Positions 25,925-36,012 of a stretch of 64,000 nucleotides of DNA are shown one piece after another. Position 1 is the first letter of the stretch; each line of letters starts with the position of its first letter. The position numbers and the translations under genes are program-made. The stretch lies in assembly GCA_022833215.1 (NCBI GenBank), contig JAIPUZ010000060.1, forward strand, positions 62,001 through 126,000, in the 5' to 3' direction. The stretch is from Mesorhizobium sp. Lineage in GTDB: Bacteria; Pseudomonadota; Alphaproteobacteria; Rhizobiales; Rhizobiaceae. The notes below the pieces were generated by a model. It was not told the origin of the DNA. It was given only the letters and a program-made list of their open reading frames with translations, and ran no database searches.

Positions 25925-26300
25925 TACGAACCTGATCGTCCGCTACCTGACGGGCGATCACCCGAAACAATCGCCACGCGCGCGGGCCCTGATCGACGGC
26001 GAGCCGGTTTTCGTCAGCGTCACGGTCATGCTGGAGGTCGAGTGGGTGCTGCGCAGCAGCTATGAATTCGGGCCAGCCGACGTCGCCCGCGCGCTGCGAG
26101 CCTTTTCCGGTCTTCCGACCGTGACGGTCGAAGACGGTAAGGTTGTCGCCGCGGCTCTCGACCTTGCCGAGGGCGGAATGGACTTTGCGGATGCTCTGCA
26201 TCTGGGCCGGTCCGCCCATTGCACCGGCTTCGCATCGTTTGACCGCAAGCTTGTCAGGGCCGCGACCGCAGCCGGCTATGAGGGTGTAAGAGAGCCCTGA
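25911..26300 (+). CDS. vapC: PIN-domain ribonuclease toxin (VapC)
   Basis: A 129-residue PIN-domain toxin. The acidic metal-binding residues are visible: Asp5 (VDTN), the Glu pair in LEVEW near 42-44, the Asp pair in GMDFADALHL near 91-94, and Asp111 (FDRKL). The ATG at 25911 lies inside the antitoxin frame. It would cleave RNA, commonly initiator tRNA or rRNA in this family, when VapB is lost. The pair probably stabilises this mobile-looking stretch. Confidence 0.88.
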   Translation: MLAVDTNLIVRYLTGDHPKQSPRARALIDGEPVFVSVTVMLEVEWVLRSSYEFGPADVARALRAFSGLPTVTVEDGKVVAAALDLAEGGMDFADALHLGRSAHCTGFASFDRKLVRAATAAGYEGVREP

Positions 26301-26317
26301 CCGGAGGGATGGCGCCG

Positions 26318-26626
26318 GCCCTGCCCTACCCGTTCGCCGGTCATGTGGAACACATCCTTGGACGTACGCTCCGGCGACGTTGCCGTCATGGATGATCTGT
26401 CGAGCCACAAGCGTTCCGCGGTGGGCGAGCACATCCGTGCGGCGGGCGCAACACAGCACTTCCTTCGCCCAGACTTCAGTCCATCGAGAAAGCTTTCTCC
26501 CGCCCGATGGCCATTCGGCGCAACGCAGGAGAATGAATGGTGGGTGGCGGCCGGAACCGCATCGGCATGTTCCAGCCCCACGAATGCTCCAACGGCTTCA
26601 CTTCATGCGGATATGAGCCAAACTGA
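26318..26626 (+). pseudogene. Decayed IS630-family transposase, C-terminal part
   Basis: A frameshifted remnant of a DDE transposase. In one frame HVEHILGRTL is followed after a shift by SGDVAVMDDLSSHK (the second catalytic Asp region, normally VVMDNLGSHK) and EHIRAAGA. A further shift gives SIEKAFSRPM, matching the usual NPIEQAFAK motif with the catalytic Glu. A third stretch, RNRIGMFQPHECSNGFTSCG, ends YEPN-stop, like the family's normal C-terminus. At least two frameshifts and no 5' half mean it is dead. It lies between vapBC and the AT-richer island. Confidence 0.8.
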
Positions 26627-26738
26627 ACGAAAACGCTCCTGGACCGAAATCGGACTACCTTGTGGGATCAGGGCAGGAGCGCGGGATTATGCGCAACTCT
26701 TACTCTGACCCCTATCAGTTGCAACCAGGCCCCTGGCG

Positions 26739-27536
26739 TTACCCGATGAAGCGGAAGGCGCGCATCACCTCGTAAAAGTCGGTGTGACGAAACCGCAATC
26801 TGCAATCCGACATCAGCTCGGCACCCGGATACCAGCTGCAGCGATATGCTTCGGTTGCATTGGCATATTCAATCTGCATGTCGATTTCGTCGGGCATGTC
26901 AAACAGCAGCTGTCTCAGATCTCCGCTCAGAGCTTCTTCAACGCCAGCGCGAATTTCATTGCGTGCGCGCAGTGGAGACATGGCGATCGACGCCGGTCCG
27001 ACACCGCGCGAGACCGCAACGGTCTTGATGCCCGGAACAACTCCGGTGGCATCTTCGCATATCCCGGCATCGCCGGAAATAAATACGCAGGGCACTTTAT
27101 GATAGGCTGCTATATGTGCGTTGTGGGTAAATTCCGACGACAGCACGCCGTTAAAATAAAACCGCGATATGCGCCCATTGAAACTATGCGCCAGCGGATT
27201 GCCCGAGCTTCCCGCCTTGGCGTGATAGCCAGTGAAGAGCGCCGCATCAAAGCTGTCATCGAGACCACACATCATCGAATGCGGATTGCCAGGCCAGCCA
27301 TGAATAACCGTGACATATTCCGGTAAACGACCGGAAATTATATTGCGTGCTGTTTCATGGCCGTCTTTGACCACTATTTCCTGTGCGCCAGCATTTCTGG
27401 CGCCTTCACAGGCGGCAACCACCTCGGCCGTCATATATTCGCGGAATTCCCCATAATCGGGCCCGGATTTCCGTGCTTCATCCCAGCTGGCAATACCGGC
27501 GGTTCCTTCAATGTCCGCGCTAATAAAGATCTTCAT
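26739..27536 (-). CDS. dppA: D-aminopeptidase (M55 family, DppA type)
   Basis: A 265-residue zinc D-aminopeptidase of the M55 family. The metal-binding residues match the Bacillus DppA pattern: Asp8 and Glu10 (ADIEG), His60 (DGHETAR), His105 (GYHAKAG) and Glu135 (SSEFTH). The start has GGAGAGG upstream. It is last in the operon behind a dipeptide ABC importer and may cleave D-amino-acid dipeptides such as D-Ala-D-Ala, which the downstream and upstream catabolic genes could use. The enzyme family is firm; the substrate is inferred. Confidence 0.87.
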   Translation of the reverse strand: MKIFISADIEGTAGIASWDEARKSGPDYGEFREYMTAEVVAACEGARNAGAQEIVVKDGHETARNIISGRLPEYVTVIHGWPGNPHSMMCGLDDSFDAALFTGYHAKAGSSGNPLAHSFNGRISRFYFNGVLSSEFTHNAHIAAYHKVPCVFISGDAGICEDATGVVPGIKTVAVSRGVGPASIAMSPLRARNEIRAGVEEALSGDLRQLLFDMPDEIDMQIEYANATEAYRCSWYPGAELMSDCRLRFRHTDFYEVMRAFRFIG

Positions 27537-27578
27537 TGGCCTCTCCTTCGTTCCGAATATACCAAACTTTTGTGCCTG

Positions 27579-29237
27579 TCAGTTGATTGATGGCGTCGTA
27601 TTCATGCACAACGCCGAACCAATCAGTGTCTTGGTATATTCTTCCCTAGGATTACTGAAGATTATTTCGGTATTGTTCTGCTCTACGATCCGGCCATCCT
27701 GCATGACTACGACATAATCAGCCATGGCTCGAATAACAGCCAAATCATGACTTATGAAAATGTAAGATAAATTATGTTCGGATTGTATCAGCCGCAGCAG
27801 GTCGATCACCTGCCGCTGCACCGTACGGTCCAGAGCCGATGTCGGCTCATCAAGGATGACCACGCTGGGTTTTATGATAATGGCTCTGGCAATGGCTATC
27901 CGCTGGCGTTGTCCGCCTGAAAATTCGTGCGGGTAGCGATTGATCATTGTTTCATCAAGCCCCACTTCGCGCAAAGCTGTACCAACACGCGCATGGCGGG
28001 CCTCTTTGGTGAGCGAAGGGTCATGAATTTTCAGACCTTCGCCAATTATCTCACCAACGGTCAGACGCGGCGAAAGCGAGCCATATGGATCCTGGAACAC
28101 CAGTTGCAGATCCTTGCGGACCGGCAGCAGAGACTTCTTGTCCAGCCGGGAAATATCCTGGCCTTTGAACACAATCTGTCCGCTGCTGCGGGTCAGCCGG
28201 GCCAATGCGCGTGCAATGGTGGACTTTCCGGAGCCGGATTCACCGACAATGCCGATGGTCTGTCCTTGCCGCAACTGCAGTGAAACATCGTCGACGGCAC
28301 GGAAAATCCGGTTGAAACCGCCCGGAAAGCTCCTCTTTCGGATTCCATAGTCTACGATGATATTTCTGGCATCCATCAGGATGGGAGCAGACGGAGGAGG
28401 AGGTTCTTTGCGACCACTCGGCTCGGAATCCAACAGCATTTTCGTATAGGCGGTTTTAGGCCGCTCAAAAATCTCTTCGATTGTTCCCGTCTCGACAACC
28501 TGTCCGCTGTTCATCACCACCACGCGTTCGGCAAAATGACGCACGACCGCCAGATCATGGGTGATCAGAATAATAGCCATGCCGAAACGTTGCTGAAGAG
28601 ATAGCAACAATTCCAGAATGGCCGCCTGTACAGTAACGTCCAAAGCAGTTGTCGGTTCATCGGCAATCAGAATGTCGGGCTTGTTTGCCAGAGCCATGGC
28701 GATCATTACGCGCTGGCGCTGGCCGCCCGACAATTCGTGCGGAAAGCTGTCGATGCGCCGCTCCGGTTCGGGTATCCCGACCATGGTAAGCAATTCCAGC
28801 ACCTGAGCGCGGGCACTCTTGATGCTGCCGCCATTATGGTAGGCTATGACCTCTGCTAACTGAAACCCAATTTTGTAAAGAGGATCCAATGAGGTCATGG
28901 GCTCCTGAAAGATCATCGAGATCTTCGAACCCCGGATCTTGTTCAGGGTGGAACGCTTTGCATTGACGAGCATTGTGCCCTTGTAAGCGGCCGAGCCGGT
29001 AATTTTTCCATTACTGGCAAGTAGCCCCATGATTCCCATCATGGTCTGGCTTTTCCCGGAACCGGATTCGCCGACTATGGCAATCGTTTCACCCTCACAC
29101 ACATCAAGGTTTATGCCCTTGACTGCCTGTACAACACCATCATGCGTGTGGAATTCGACCTTCAGGTCCTTAACCTCAAGCAGTGGCTGCCTTGTGCCGG
29201 TGACCTGTGCGGCTTGCAGTTCGATGCCTGTCGCCAC
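27579..29237 (-). CDS. Dipeptide ABC transporter, fused double ATPase (DppD-DppF)
   Basis: A 552-residue protein made of two complete ATPase domains in one chain. The first has Walker A GESGSGKS at 56-63, signature LSGGQRQRV near 169 and Walker B ILIADE near 189. The second has Walker [10 protein letters not shown] near 332 and its own signature FSGGQRQRI with SVVILDEPT. Each domain also carries the oligopeptide-specific C-terminal tail. The start is GTG with AGGAG upstream, one base after the DppC stop. Fusion of the two ATPases is common in peptide importers. It energises the DppBC channel encoded upstream. Confidence 0.92.
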   Translation of the reverse strand: MATGIELQAAQVTGTRQPLLEVKDLKVEFHTHDGVVQAVKGINLDVCEGETIAIVGESGSGKSQTMMGIMGLLASNGKITGSAAYKGTMLVNAKRSTLNKIRGSKISMIFQEPMTSLDPLYKIGFQLAEVIAYHNGGSIKSARAQVLELLTMVGIPEPERRIDSFPHELSGGQRQRVMIAMALANKPDILIADEPTTALDVTVQAAILELLLSLQQRFGMAIILITHDLAVVRHFAERVVVMNSGQVVETGTIEEIFERPKTAYTKMLLDSEPSGRKEPPPPSAPILMDARNIIVDYGIRKRSFPGGFNRIFRAVDDVSLQLRQGQTIGIVGESGSGKSTIARALARLTRSSGQIVFKGQDISRLDKKSLLPVRKDLQLVFQDPYGSLSPRLTVGEIIGEGLKIHDPSLTKEARHARVGTALREVGLDETMINRYPHEFSGGQRQRIAIARAIIIKPSVVILDEPTSALDRTVQRQVIDLLRLIQSEHNLSYIFISHDLAVIRAMADYVVVMQDGRIVEQNNTEIIFSNPREEYTKTLIGSALCMNTTPSIN

Positions 29238-29238
29238 G

Positions 29239-30363
29239 TCATTTCTCCTTCGGATCTAAAGCATCACGCAGGCCGTCTCCGATGAAATTCAGCGAATAGA
29301 GCGCCAGCACAAAAAATGTTGCGGGAAACAACAGCAGCCATGGCGATGATTGCATGCTTGACGCACCGTCGGCGATAAGAGACCCCCAGCTGGTCAAGGG
29401 CGCCTGCACACCCAACCCGAGGAAGGAAAGGAAGCTTTCCAGCAATATAACCTTGGGCACCACTACCGTCAGAAAGATAATCACGGCACTCAATGTGTTG
29501 GGAATTATGTGTACCCGGATGATCTGCCAGTCGCTCAATCCAAGCGATTCCGCTGCACTGATGAAATCCCTGCGCTTTAACGCCAATGTCTGACCGCGCA
29601 CGATACGTGCCATGTCCAGCCACTCAACCGCCCCGATGACAAAGAAGATCAGGATAAAACTGCGGCCGAAAAACACGACCAGAACGACAACCAGAAACAC
29701 GAATGGCAATGAATAGAGGATCTCGATGACCCGCATCATTATCTCATCGGTGCGTCCGCCCAGATAGCCGGCCGTCGCTCCGTACAATACGCCTATTACC
29801 AATGAGACAAGGCTGGCCAGCAGTCCAACGGTCAGCGAAATCTGACCGCCCAGCATGATACGCGTCATCAGATCGCGACCATTGGCATCGGTTCCGAACA
29901 AAAAGTAATAGGACGGTATGATGCCGGACAGTTTCACGACCTTACCGTCATCGGTTCGGCTGACGATAATCGTCTCATCGAACTCGCTGGAACGGTCAAA
30001 ATATCGGGCGATATTGCCGGAAATCGGCTGATCGGCACGCAAGGTGGCCTGAAAGGTCCGCCCCTCAGTCGTAAAGTCAGCAAGCTCGACACGCGCACGA
30101 CCTGCAACTCTCTGAGCAACCTTCGGCAACGCTGAGATATCGGGATGAGCACGCAAGCCCGGCTCGAGATTTACGAATGATACGTAGTTCTGGTGATAAC
30201 TATGCTGGGTAAAGAACGGGCCGATAAATGAAAAAACGGTGATCATCGACAGAATAATTGCGCCGCACATTGCGGTTTTATTCTTGGAAAACCGGAGCAT
30301 GGCCAACCTGAACAAGCCACGCCCGGAATTGCTACGTGAAATGGAATTTACAGCCTCAGTCAT
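29239..30363 (-). CDS. Dipeptide/oligopeptide ABC permease (DppC type)
   Basis: A 374-residue permease of the DppC group. I use the ATG at 30363 (MTEAVNSISRSN), which has GAGAGGG upstream and overlaps the DppB stop by 8 bases; the frame extends 13 codons further without support. The first helix begins near residue 34, a large periplasmic segment follows (unlike DppB), and the C-terminal helices carry the EAA loop ISAAESLGLSDWQIIRVHIIPN. Typical DppC proteins are about 290-300 residues, so the periplasmic insertion of about 80 residues is notable but known in peptide and nickel importers. Confidence 0.88.
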   Translation of the reverse strand: MTEAVNSISRSNSGRGLFRLAMLRFSKNKTAMCGAIILSMITVFSFIGPFFTQHSYHQNYVSFVNLEPGLRAHPDISALPKVAQRVAGRARVELADFTTEGRTFQATLRADQPISGNIARYFDRSSEFDETIIVSRTDDGKVVKLSGIIPSYYFLFGTDANGRDLMTRIMLGGQISLTVGLLASLVSLVIGVLYGATAGYLGGRTDEIMMRVIEILYSLPFVFLVVVLVVFFGRSFILIFFVIGAVEWLDMARIVRGQTLALKRRDFISAAESLGLSDWQIIRVHIIPNTLSAVIIFLTVVVPKVILLESFLSFLGLGVQAPLTSWGSLIADGASSMQSSPWLLLFPATFFVLALYSLNFIGDGLRDALDPKEK

Positions 30364-31279
30364 AACGCCCTCTCGGATCCAGGACGCTGTACAAAACGTC
30401 AACCAGCAGATTGAAGACGATCACAAGTGTAGCGATTAGTATTACGGTGCCCATCACTAGGGTATAATCCCGGTTCAAGGCGCCAATTACAAAGTAACGA
30501 CCGATTCCAGGAACAGAATAAATGGTTTCAACCACCACAGATCCTGTCAGCAAAGCCGCCGCGCTCGGACCCATATAGGAAACGGCGGGCAACAATGCAC
30601 CGCGCAAGGCATGAACGATAACAATGACATATTGTGGCAAGCCATACGCCGTTACAGTGCGGATGTGATCGGAGTGCAATGCTTCGATCATTGAACCGCG
30701 CACCAGCCGGGCATAGATCGCTATCTGCGGCAGGGCCAGAGTGATGATTGGCAGGATCAGATTGTATACCCCACCCGTTCCCCAGCCTCCGGCAGGCAAC
30801 CAGCCCAGTTTGATGCTGAACAGAAGTATGAGCAAGGGGCCGATAACGAAGTTGGGTATCGTTATACCGATCGTGGATACAAGCATCGGCCCATAATCCG
30901 GCAAGCGATTATGGTTCAATGCGGCAATGGTACCGACTACAATGCCTCCCGCTACCCCGATCAGCAGCGCCCATGCACCCAATATGAACGAGTAGGACAA
31001 GCCGCTGGTGATCAGTTCGTATACGCTGCTACCCTTGTAGACAAAGCTTGGCCCAAAATCACCGCGAAGCGCATTGAAAAGATAATGAATATATTGCTGC
31101 CACAAGGGCAGGTCGAGCTTGTATGTCTTCATAAGATTTGCCATCACCTCAGGTGGCAATGGGTGCTCGAGCGTAAACGGCCCACCTGGCGCAAATCTCA
31201 TCAGGAAGAAAGAAGCGGTAATAACCATTAACAGTGTGGGAATGGTGCTTACGACACGACGAAGAATAACGTAAATCAT
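30356..31279 (-). CDS. Dipeptide/oligopeptide ABC permease (DppB type)
   Basis: A 307-residue permease of the DppB group. The ATG at 31279 has AAGGTGG upstream and gives MIYVILRRVVSTIPTLLMVI as first helix; the longer frame includes a non-helical extension. The family motif near the C-terminus, VVVETIYSVPGIGRYF, is clear. It pairs with DppC. Base composition here is lower in GC than in the flanking genes, a possible mark of horizontal acquisition of the block. Confidence 0.88.
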   Translation of the reverse strand: MIYVILRRVVSTIPTLLMVITASFFLMRFAPGGPFTLEHPLPPEVMANLMKTYKLDLPLWQQYIHYLFNALRGDFGPSFVYKGSSVYELITSGLSYSFILGAWALLIGVAGGIVVGTIAALNHNRLPDYGPMLVSTIGITIPNFVIGPLLILLFSIKLGWLPAGGWGTGGVYNLILPIITLALPQIAIYARLVRGSMIEALHSDHIRTVTAYGLPQYVIVIVHALRGALLPAVSYMGPSAAALLTGSVVVETIYSVPGIGRYFVIGALNRDYTLVMGTVILIATLVIVFNLLVDVLYSVLDPRGRYD

Positions 31280-31501
31280 AACCACCTTTATATTTATCGT
31301 CCAGCGTAAGCTTGCCTGTATGCCCTGAGGTAAAATGGGGATACCCATACATATTATTTAAACCTGAACACAATCATACCGCTTTGGATCACCGATCCTG
31401 AGATCGATCTTGGGTAAGCTGGACTATATGAGCAATGATCCGGGTAGAACTTTATGCGCCTGAGATGACGCATAAAGCTCCAATAGATTTCTACCTAATA
31501 T

Positions 31502-33121
31502 TCAATATTCCTTCCTGACGCTCAGGTATTTGCTGGGATGTTCGTTGAGTGGGTTATTCTCAAATCCGCTGACTTTCGGCGAAACCAGCCAGATATTTGC
31601 CGTATTTACCAATGGCATGATGACCTGGCTTTCCATAAGGATGGATTCAGCGTCATGCAGGAGCTTTGATCTGGCCGCAGCATCCAGCTCAGTATGGGAA
31701 CGCCCTATGAGATCATCATAGTCGGGGCTGTTGAAACGTCCGTAATTATAAGTTTTCTGAGTGCTGATGTCGAGCGAAAGGGTCGCCACCGCATCGGCAT
31801 ACTCAGGCGTCCGGGAGGCGCGCGCCACCTGAAATTCTCCGCCCGATTGCAGGTGGCCATAGTGAGAAGCAAGATCCAGATTGTGCAGCTTGACGTCGAT
31901 CCCGAATGCTTCGTTCCACATGCCGGCAATGGCAGTCGCAACCTGCTCGTTTGTGGCATTGGTATTGTACCGTATCGTGATCTCAAGCGGCTTGCCATTG
32001 GGACCATAGCCAGCCTCGGCTATCAGTTCCAGCGCCTTGTCCTCTCTGTCGACCATCGATTGCCCGGCAAAATCGACCTTCGACGGTTCGCCATAGGAAG
32101 CTATCCCGGGTGCGATCATCGAGTAGGCCGGGGTACCGGCGCCCGAGAAGATTTCGTCGACAATAAAATCCCGGTCGATAACCATCGACAGGGCCCGGCG
32201 CAGGTTCTTGTCATCAAATGGCTTCTGCCGCGTATCAAAGACATAATATTCGACCGTTAGACTCGGCGCGATATTCACTTGTTCCTTGAACGCTTCCTTC
32301 AAACGCGGCAATTCCGATGTCGGCACCCCCGTCAGCATGTCCAGCTCTTTGGCTTCATAACGCCGGACAGAAGCAGCCTGGTCCAGGGTCGGCACGAATT
32401 CCACCTTATCCAGATGGACATTGTCGGCATCCCAGTATTTGTCATTTTTCACAAGCGTTATGTGATCGTTGGGAACATGCTCATGCAAAGTGAACGGACC
32501 ATTTGAAACCATAACGCCGGGGCGGGCAAATTTCTCGCCATGAGCTTCGACATTCGCCTTGTTGACCGGCAGCATGGTGCCGTGCGCTACGTTTTCAATG
32601 AAATAAGGAGTTGGCCCTTCAAGCGTTACCTGCAAGGTCAGATCATCCAGTGCGGCGACGCCAAGGTCGTCCGGCTTCATTTCGCCCTTGCTGATCTTCT
32701 GCGCATTCTTGACCGGATAAAGCAGACGCGGATCCATACTTGCCGTTTCCGGATTGACTTTACGTTTCCAGGAATAGGCGAAGTCATGCGCTGTCACGGG
32801 GGTCCCGTCGGACCATTTAGCATTATCGCGTAATTTGAATGTGTAAACCGACCCGTCAGCATCGGCTTCCCACGACTGGGCAACACCTGGAGCAATATTC
32901 CCCTTGTTGTCGTAGATGACCAATCCTTCGAACATATCCTTCATCAGGTAATATTCGTGCCAGAGCGAAGCTTTGGCCGGATCGAAGGCGTTGGGTTCGC
33001 CCACGATACCTCGACGGATCAGAGACTCTGCATGACTTGCAGAATTTGCTGACAATGCCAAAGACACTCCAAGCAAGAGCGACCCGTATAACGAGGTTCT
33101 TCTAAACAGTCTTAACATCAT
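31502..33121 (-). CDS. Peptide-binding protein of ABC transporter (SBP family 5)
   Basis: A 539-residue periplasmic binding protein of the DppA/OppA type. The signal peptide ends near ASHA|ES; adjacent ATG codons at 33121 and 33118 both work. The family pattern includes EPNAFDPAKASLWHEYYLM at the start and KLRDNAKWSDGTPVTAHDFAYSW. It leads the importer operon (about 220 bases before DppB). It probably binds di- or tripeptides, consistent with the D-aminopeptidase. The leader between it and DppB has no obvious gene. Confidence 0.9.
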   Translation of the reverse strand: MMLRLFRRTSLYGSLLLGVSLALSANSASHAESLIRRGIVGEPNAFDPAKASLWHEYYLMKDMFEGLVIYDNKGNIAPGVAQSWEADADGSVYTFKLRDNAKWSDGTPVTAHDFAYSWKRKVNPETASMDPRLLYPVKNAQKISKGEMKPDDLGVAALDDLTLQVTLEGPTPYFIENVAHGTMLPVNKANVEAHGEKFARPGVMVSNGPFTLHEHVPNDHITLVKNDKYWDADNVHLDKVEFVPTLDQAASVRRYEAKELDMLTGVPTSELPRLKEAFKEQVNIAPSLTVEYYVFDTRQKPFDDKNLRRALSMVIDRDFIVDEIFSGAGTPAYSMIAPGIASYGEPSKVDFAGQSMVDREDKALELIAEAGYGPNGKPLEITIRYNTNATNEQVATAIAGMWNEAFGIDVKLHNLDLASHYGHLQSGGEFQVARASRTPEYADAVATLSLDISTQKTYNYGRFNSPDYDDLIGRSHTELDAAARSKLLHDAESILMESQVIMPLVNTANIWLVSPKVSGFENNPLNEHPSKYLSVRKEY

Positions 33122-33498
33122 CTCTCTTCCTCCTCGAGATTATAAAATGTTATTACGATATTCCCCGGATTTTATTTTTCATCAGGCGCTGGATTCTGAT
33201 GACGCTGATCTTTCTCTTGAACAGAAGACCCCCTATGAGCCGGCTTCATGACGACAGAACCGCGACGCCCGACCGGGCAAGGCACCACGGTCAGGCGAGC
33301 CCGGAACCGCCTGCCATGCGCCATGGCATCGGCGGGAAGGTCGTTGCAATCTGGAAGAGCGGAACTCAACGGCGGTTCTGCCGGCCAGGCAAACCCGAGA
33401 CCCGCGACGGCTTCCCGCCATATGAGTTCCGCTGTCAGCGATGGATTTTCTGAACCAGACCATTTCGTTCCAATCCATCGGGTGCAAAGACCATACGA
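33122..33498. other. Intergenic stretch before the binding protein
   Basis: About 377 bases between the D-amino-acid dehydrogenase and the binding protein. The first 55 bases next to the binding protein are AT-rich and could hold its promoter. Beyond that, short open frames exist on both strands, one of 65 codons on the - strand at 33172-33369, but none has a recognisable family or start signal. I see no gene here that I can support. Confidence 0.5.
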
Positions 33499-34776
33499 CT
33501 AGTATGCTGGCGTCAGAGAAAATCTGTCGACCTTGAACGGCGTGTTGTCCATGGCGGGTTTCCGCCCGCTGGCCAGTGCGCTGATGACCGCGCCGGTGAT
33601 GCCGGCCTGGGTCAGGCCGAGATGGCTGTGTCCAAAAGCGTAAAACACGCCCTTGTGAACTGGTGACTCGTCAATGACCGGCAGACCGTCTGGCATTGTG
33701 GAACGCCATCCGGACCAGCGGGTAACGTTTCTTCCGGCCAGTTCAGGATACATCTCCAGCGCAATGGCAATCAAACGCTCTTGATGCCTTTCATCCGGCA
33801 ATGTGTCTATCGGCGCAAACTCACCGCTGGAAATCACATGAAATCCAGCTTCCATCGGTGCAATCACGCATCGATGCTTCGTAAGCGTAACGGGACTATT
33901 GAGCCCTACATCGGCGCCTTCGAACGTAACTCCGTACCCGCGTTCCGCACAATGGAGCACCGGACTGCCCAACTCTTCAGCAAATTTTGCCGAATATGCA
34001 CCGGCAGCTATCACCACCTTGTCCGCAATGACCTCTTCGCCGCCGGCCCTGACACGGAAAGTTCCATCTTTCTGGGGCTCAATGCTGTCGACGAGTTGCT
34101 CTTTCAAGGTTGCGCCATTGCGCAATGCTACCTCACCGATCGCGCTGACCAGCTTGTGCACATTGGCGGTATGAAACTCGTTTGGATATAAAGTGGCGAA
34201 CTGCAGTCCGTCTGGCAATGACGGTTCGATTTCCCTGAGCTGTTGGGCATCCAGCTCTTTCAGCGCCACGCCATGCTTGCGGCGCATTTTCCGGTCTGCC
34301 TCGGCAGCCTGAAAGTTTTCTTCGGTTTCATAAACCGCAATCCAGCCGCGCTCCTGCATGTTCTCGGCGAAGGTATCCTCATCCAGTATTTCGCGCAAAG
34401 CCGGCATGGACAATCGCTGCGCTTCTTTCAGCGCTTCGTTGCCCCGCGCAAAGGCCAGCGGGCCAGAGGTTGCAACAAATGATGCCAGCCAGGGCAGAAA
34501 TTCCGGCAGAAATTCCTTGTTGATCATCAGAGTATCGAGATCCGGATTCCGAGCAGCCGCAAGCATTGCCCGCACGCCGTCGGCAGAACTGGCCGGTGCG
34601 ATAATGTTCGTTGCAAATATACCGACCGTACCTTCTGAGCATCCCCTGCCAAAGCCATCAGGATCGAAGATCGTCACGTCATTTCCATCGCGCTGGAGAT
34701 AGGCGGCGCAACAGGCACCTACCGCTCCTGCACCGACCACGACCACCCGATTTTTTATGGATTCAAGTTCCGTCAC
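33499..34776 (-). CDS. FAD-dependent D-amino acid dehydrogenase (DadA-like)
   Basis: A 425-residue flavoenzyme of the DAO/DadA family. The dinucleotide-binding GxGxxG motif is GAGAVG at 15-20, followed by the acidic residue ending the beta strand (IFDPDG). The C-terminal FAD contact GHSHLGLTQAGITGAV is present. It starts with GTG with a weak ribosome-binding site. It would oxidise D-amino acids to 2-oxo acids, feeding electrons to the respiratory chain, the natural next step after D-peptide import and hydrolysis. Glycine or sarcosine oxidase-like roles are possible. Confidence 0.86.
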   Translation of the reverse strand: MTELESIKNRVVVVGAGAVGACCAAYLQRDGNDVTIFDPDGFGRGCSEGTVGIFATNIIAPASSADGVRAMLAAARNPDLDTLMINKEFLPEFLPWLASFVATSGPLAFARGNEALKEAQRLSMPALREILDEDTFAENMQERGWIAVYETEENFQAAEADRKMRRKHGVALKELDAQQLREIEPSLPDGLQFATLYPNEFHTANVHKLVSAIGEVALRNGATLKEQLVDSIEPQKDGTFRVRAGGEEVIADKVVIAAGAYSAKFAEELGSPVLHCAERGYGVTFEGADVGLNSPVTLTKHRCVIAPMEAGFHVISSGEFAPIDTLPDERHQERLIAIALEMYPELAGRNVTRWSGWRSTMPDGLPVIDESPVHKGVFYAFGHSHLGLTQAGITGAVISALASGRKPAMDNTPFKVDRFSLTPAY

Positions 34777-34851
34777 GATAATTTCTTTCTTCTACTTAAG
34801 AACAATTATTAATTTGAGCATTGTGATGGCAAAATCCGTCACAACATATGA

Positions 34852-36012
34852 CTATTGAGCCAGTCGCCTCTCAATTATCCGAGAAAAAATACTTGCTCCA
34901 ACAGGAATGATATCTTCATCAAGTATGTAACCGGAGTTGTGTACCGGGGTTGTTCCGGCATGCCCCAGATGCAGATAGACGCCTCGCTTTATCCGCAGCA
35001 TGTCAGCAAAATCCTCGCTGCCCATGACGGGTTCTTCGCGCATGGCGACGTTTTCAGGCCCAACCACGTCGGCGGCGGCCAGCGAACAGTCCTCGATAAG
35101 ATCGGCATCATTGATCAGGACGTCGAAAACGTTGCGCAGATCCACGGTTACCTTAACATCGAAGCTGGCCTCAATTCCCGATGCAAGGGCGCCGATACGC
35201 TGCCGGATAACCTCCGCAACGTCGCGGTCGAGATATCGAACCGTGCCGCACAGCGTGCAATCATCCGGGATGATGTTATAGGCGGTGCCGGCCTTGATTT
35301 GGGTAATGGAAACAACCGCAGCCTTCATCGGATCTATATTGCGGCTGACAATTGAATGAAGCATCTGAACCATCGTCGACCCGATCAAGATCGGATCCCT
35401 GGATGCTTCCGGCTTGGCGGCATGGCTACCCCGCCCCTGAATATGAATGTCAAAGAAATCGGCGCCGGCCATTGTCGGCCCGGCTTTCAACAGCACGCGA
35501 TTGCGCATCCCGCTTGGCGAATTATGCAGGCCGTAAATCTCATCGCAGGGAAACCGCGTGAACAGACCGTCCCCAATCATTGCCCGGGCGCCGCCGAGCC
35601 CCTCCTCTGCCGGCTGGAAGATGAATACTGCCGTACCAGCAAAATTCCTCGTCTCTGCCAGATATTGCGCCGCACCCAGCAGAATTGCCGTGTGTCCGTC
35701 ATGGCCGCAACCATGGAATCGGCCCGGGTTTACCGATGCGAATGGCAGGTTGGTCTTTTCTTCCATCGGCAGCGCATCCATATCGGCGCGCAGTCCGATC
35801 ATCCTTGTACCTGGACGCTTTCCCTGCAGAACGCCAACAACGCCGGTTTTACCGATGCCGGTATGAACAGTGATACCCAGGTGCGCCAGCCTGTCAGCCA
35901 CCAGCTTCGATGTTCGCTCCTCCTCGAAGCCGATTTCGGGATGACGATGTATATCCCGACGAATAGAGATCAGCTCTTCCCTGAACCTGTTAATGTGATT
36001 TAAAACATCCAT
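34852..36012 (-). CDS. M20 amidohydrolase (hippurate hydrolase/N-acyl-amino-acid type)
   Basis: A 386-residue zinc amidohydrolase of the M20D group (hippurate hydrolase, AmaA/AbgA-like). The metal-binding CGHDGHT at about 102-108 and the EE pair of PAEEGLGG near 136-137 are present, as is GLHNSPSG. The start has GGAGAAG upstream. It sits 75 bases upstream of the D-amino-acid dehydrogenase, in the same direction, and would release amino acids from acyl or peptide conjugates, feeding the dehydrogenase. It is the first gene of the island's operon as read here. Confidence 0.88.
   Translation of the reverse strand: MDVLNHINRFREELISIRRDIHRHPEIGFEEERTSKLVADRLAHLGITVHTGIGKTGVVGVLQGKRPGTRMIGLRADMDALPMEEKTNLPFASVNPGRFHGCGHDGHTAILLGAAQYLAETRNFAGTAVFIFQPAEEGLGGARAMIGDGLFTRFPCDEIYGLHNSPSGMRNRVLLKAGPTMAGADFFDIHIQGRGSHAAKPEASRDPILIGSTMVQMLHSIVSRNIDPMKAAVVSITQIKAGTAYNIIPDDCTLCGTVRYLDRDVAEVIRQRIGALASGIEASFDVKVTVDLRNVFDVLINDADLIEDCSLAAADVVGPENVAMREEPVMGSEDFADMLRIKRGVYLHLGHAGTTPVHNSGYILDEDIIPVGASIFSRIIERRLAQ

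Noticed and set aside
33172..33369. A 65-codon - strand frame in the gap before the peptide-binding protein
   Set aside because: No start signal, no homologue I recognise, and odd composition; treated as non-coding.
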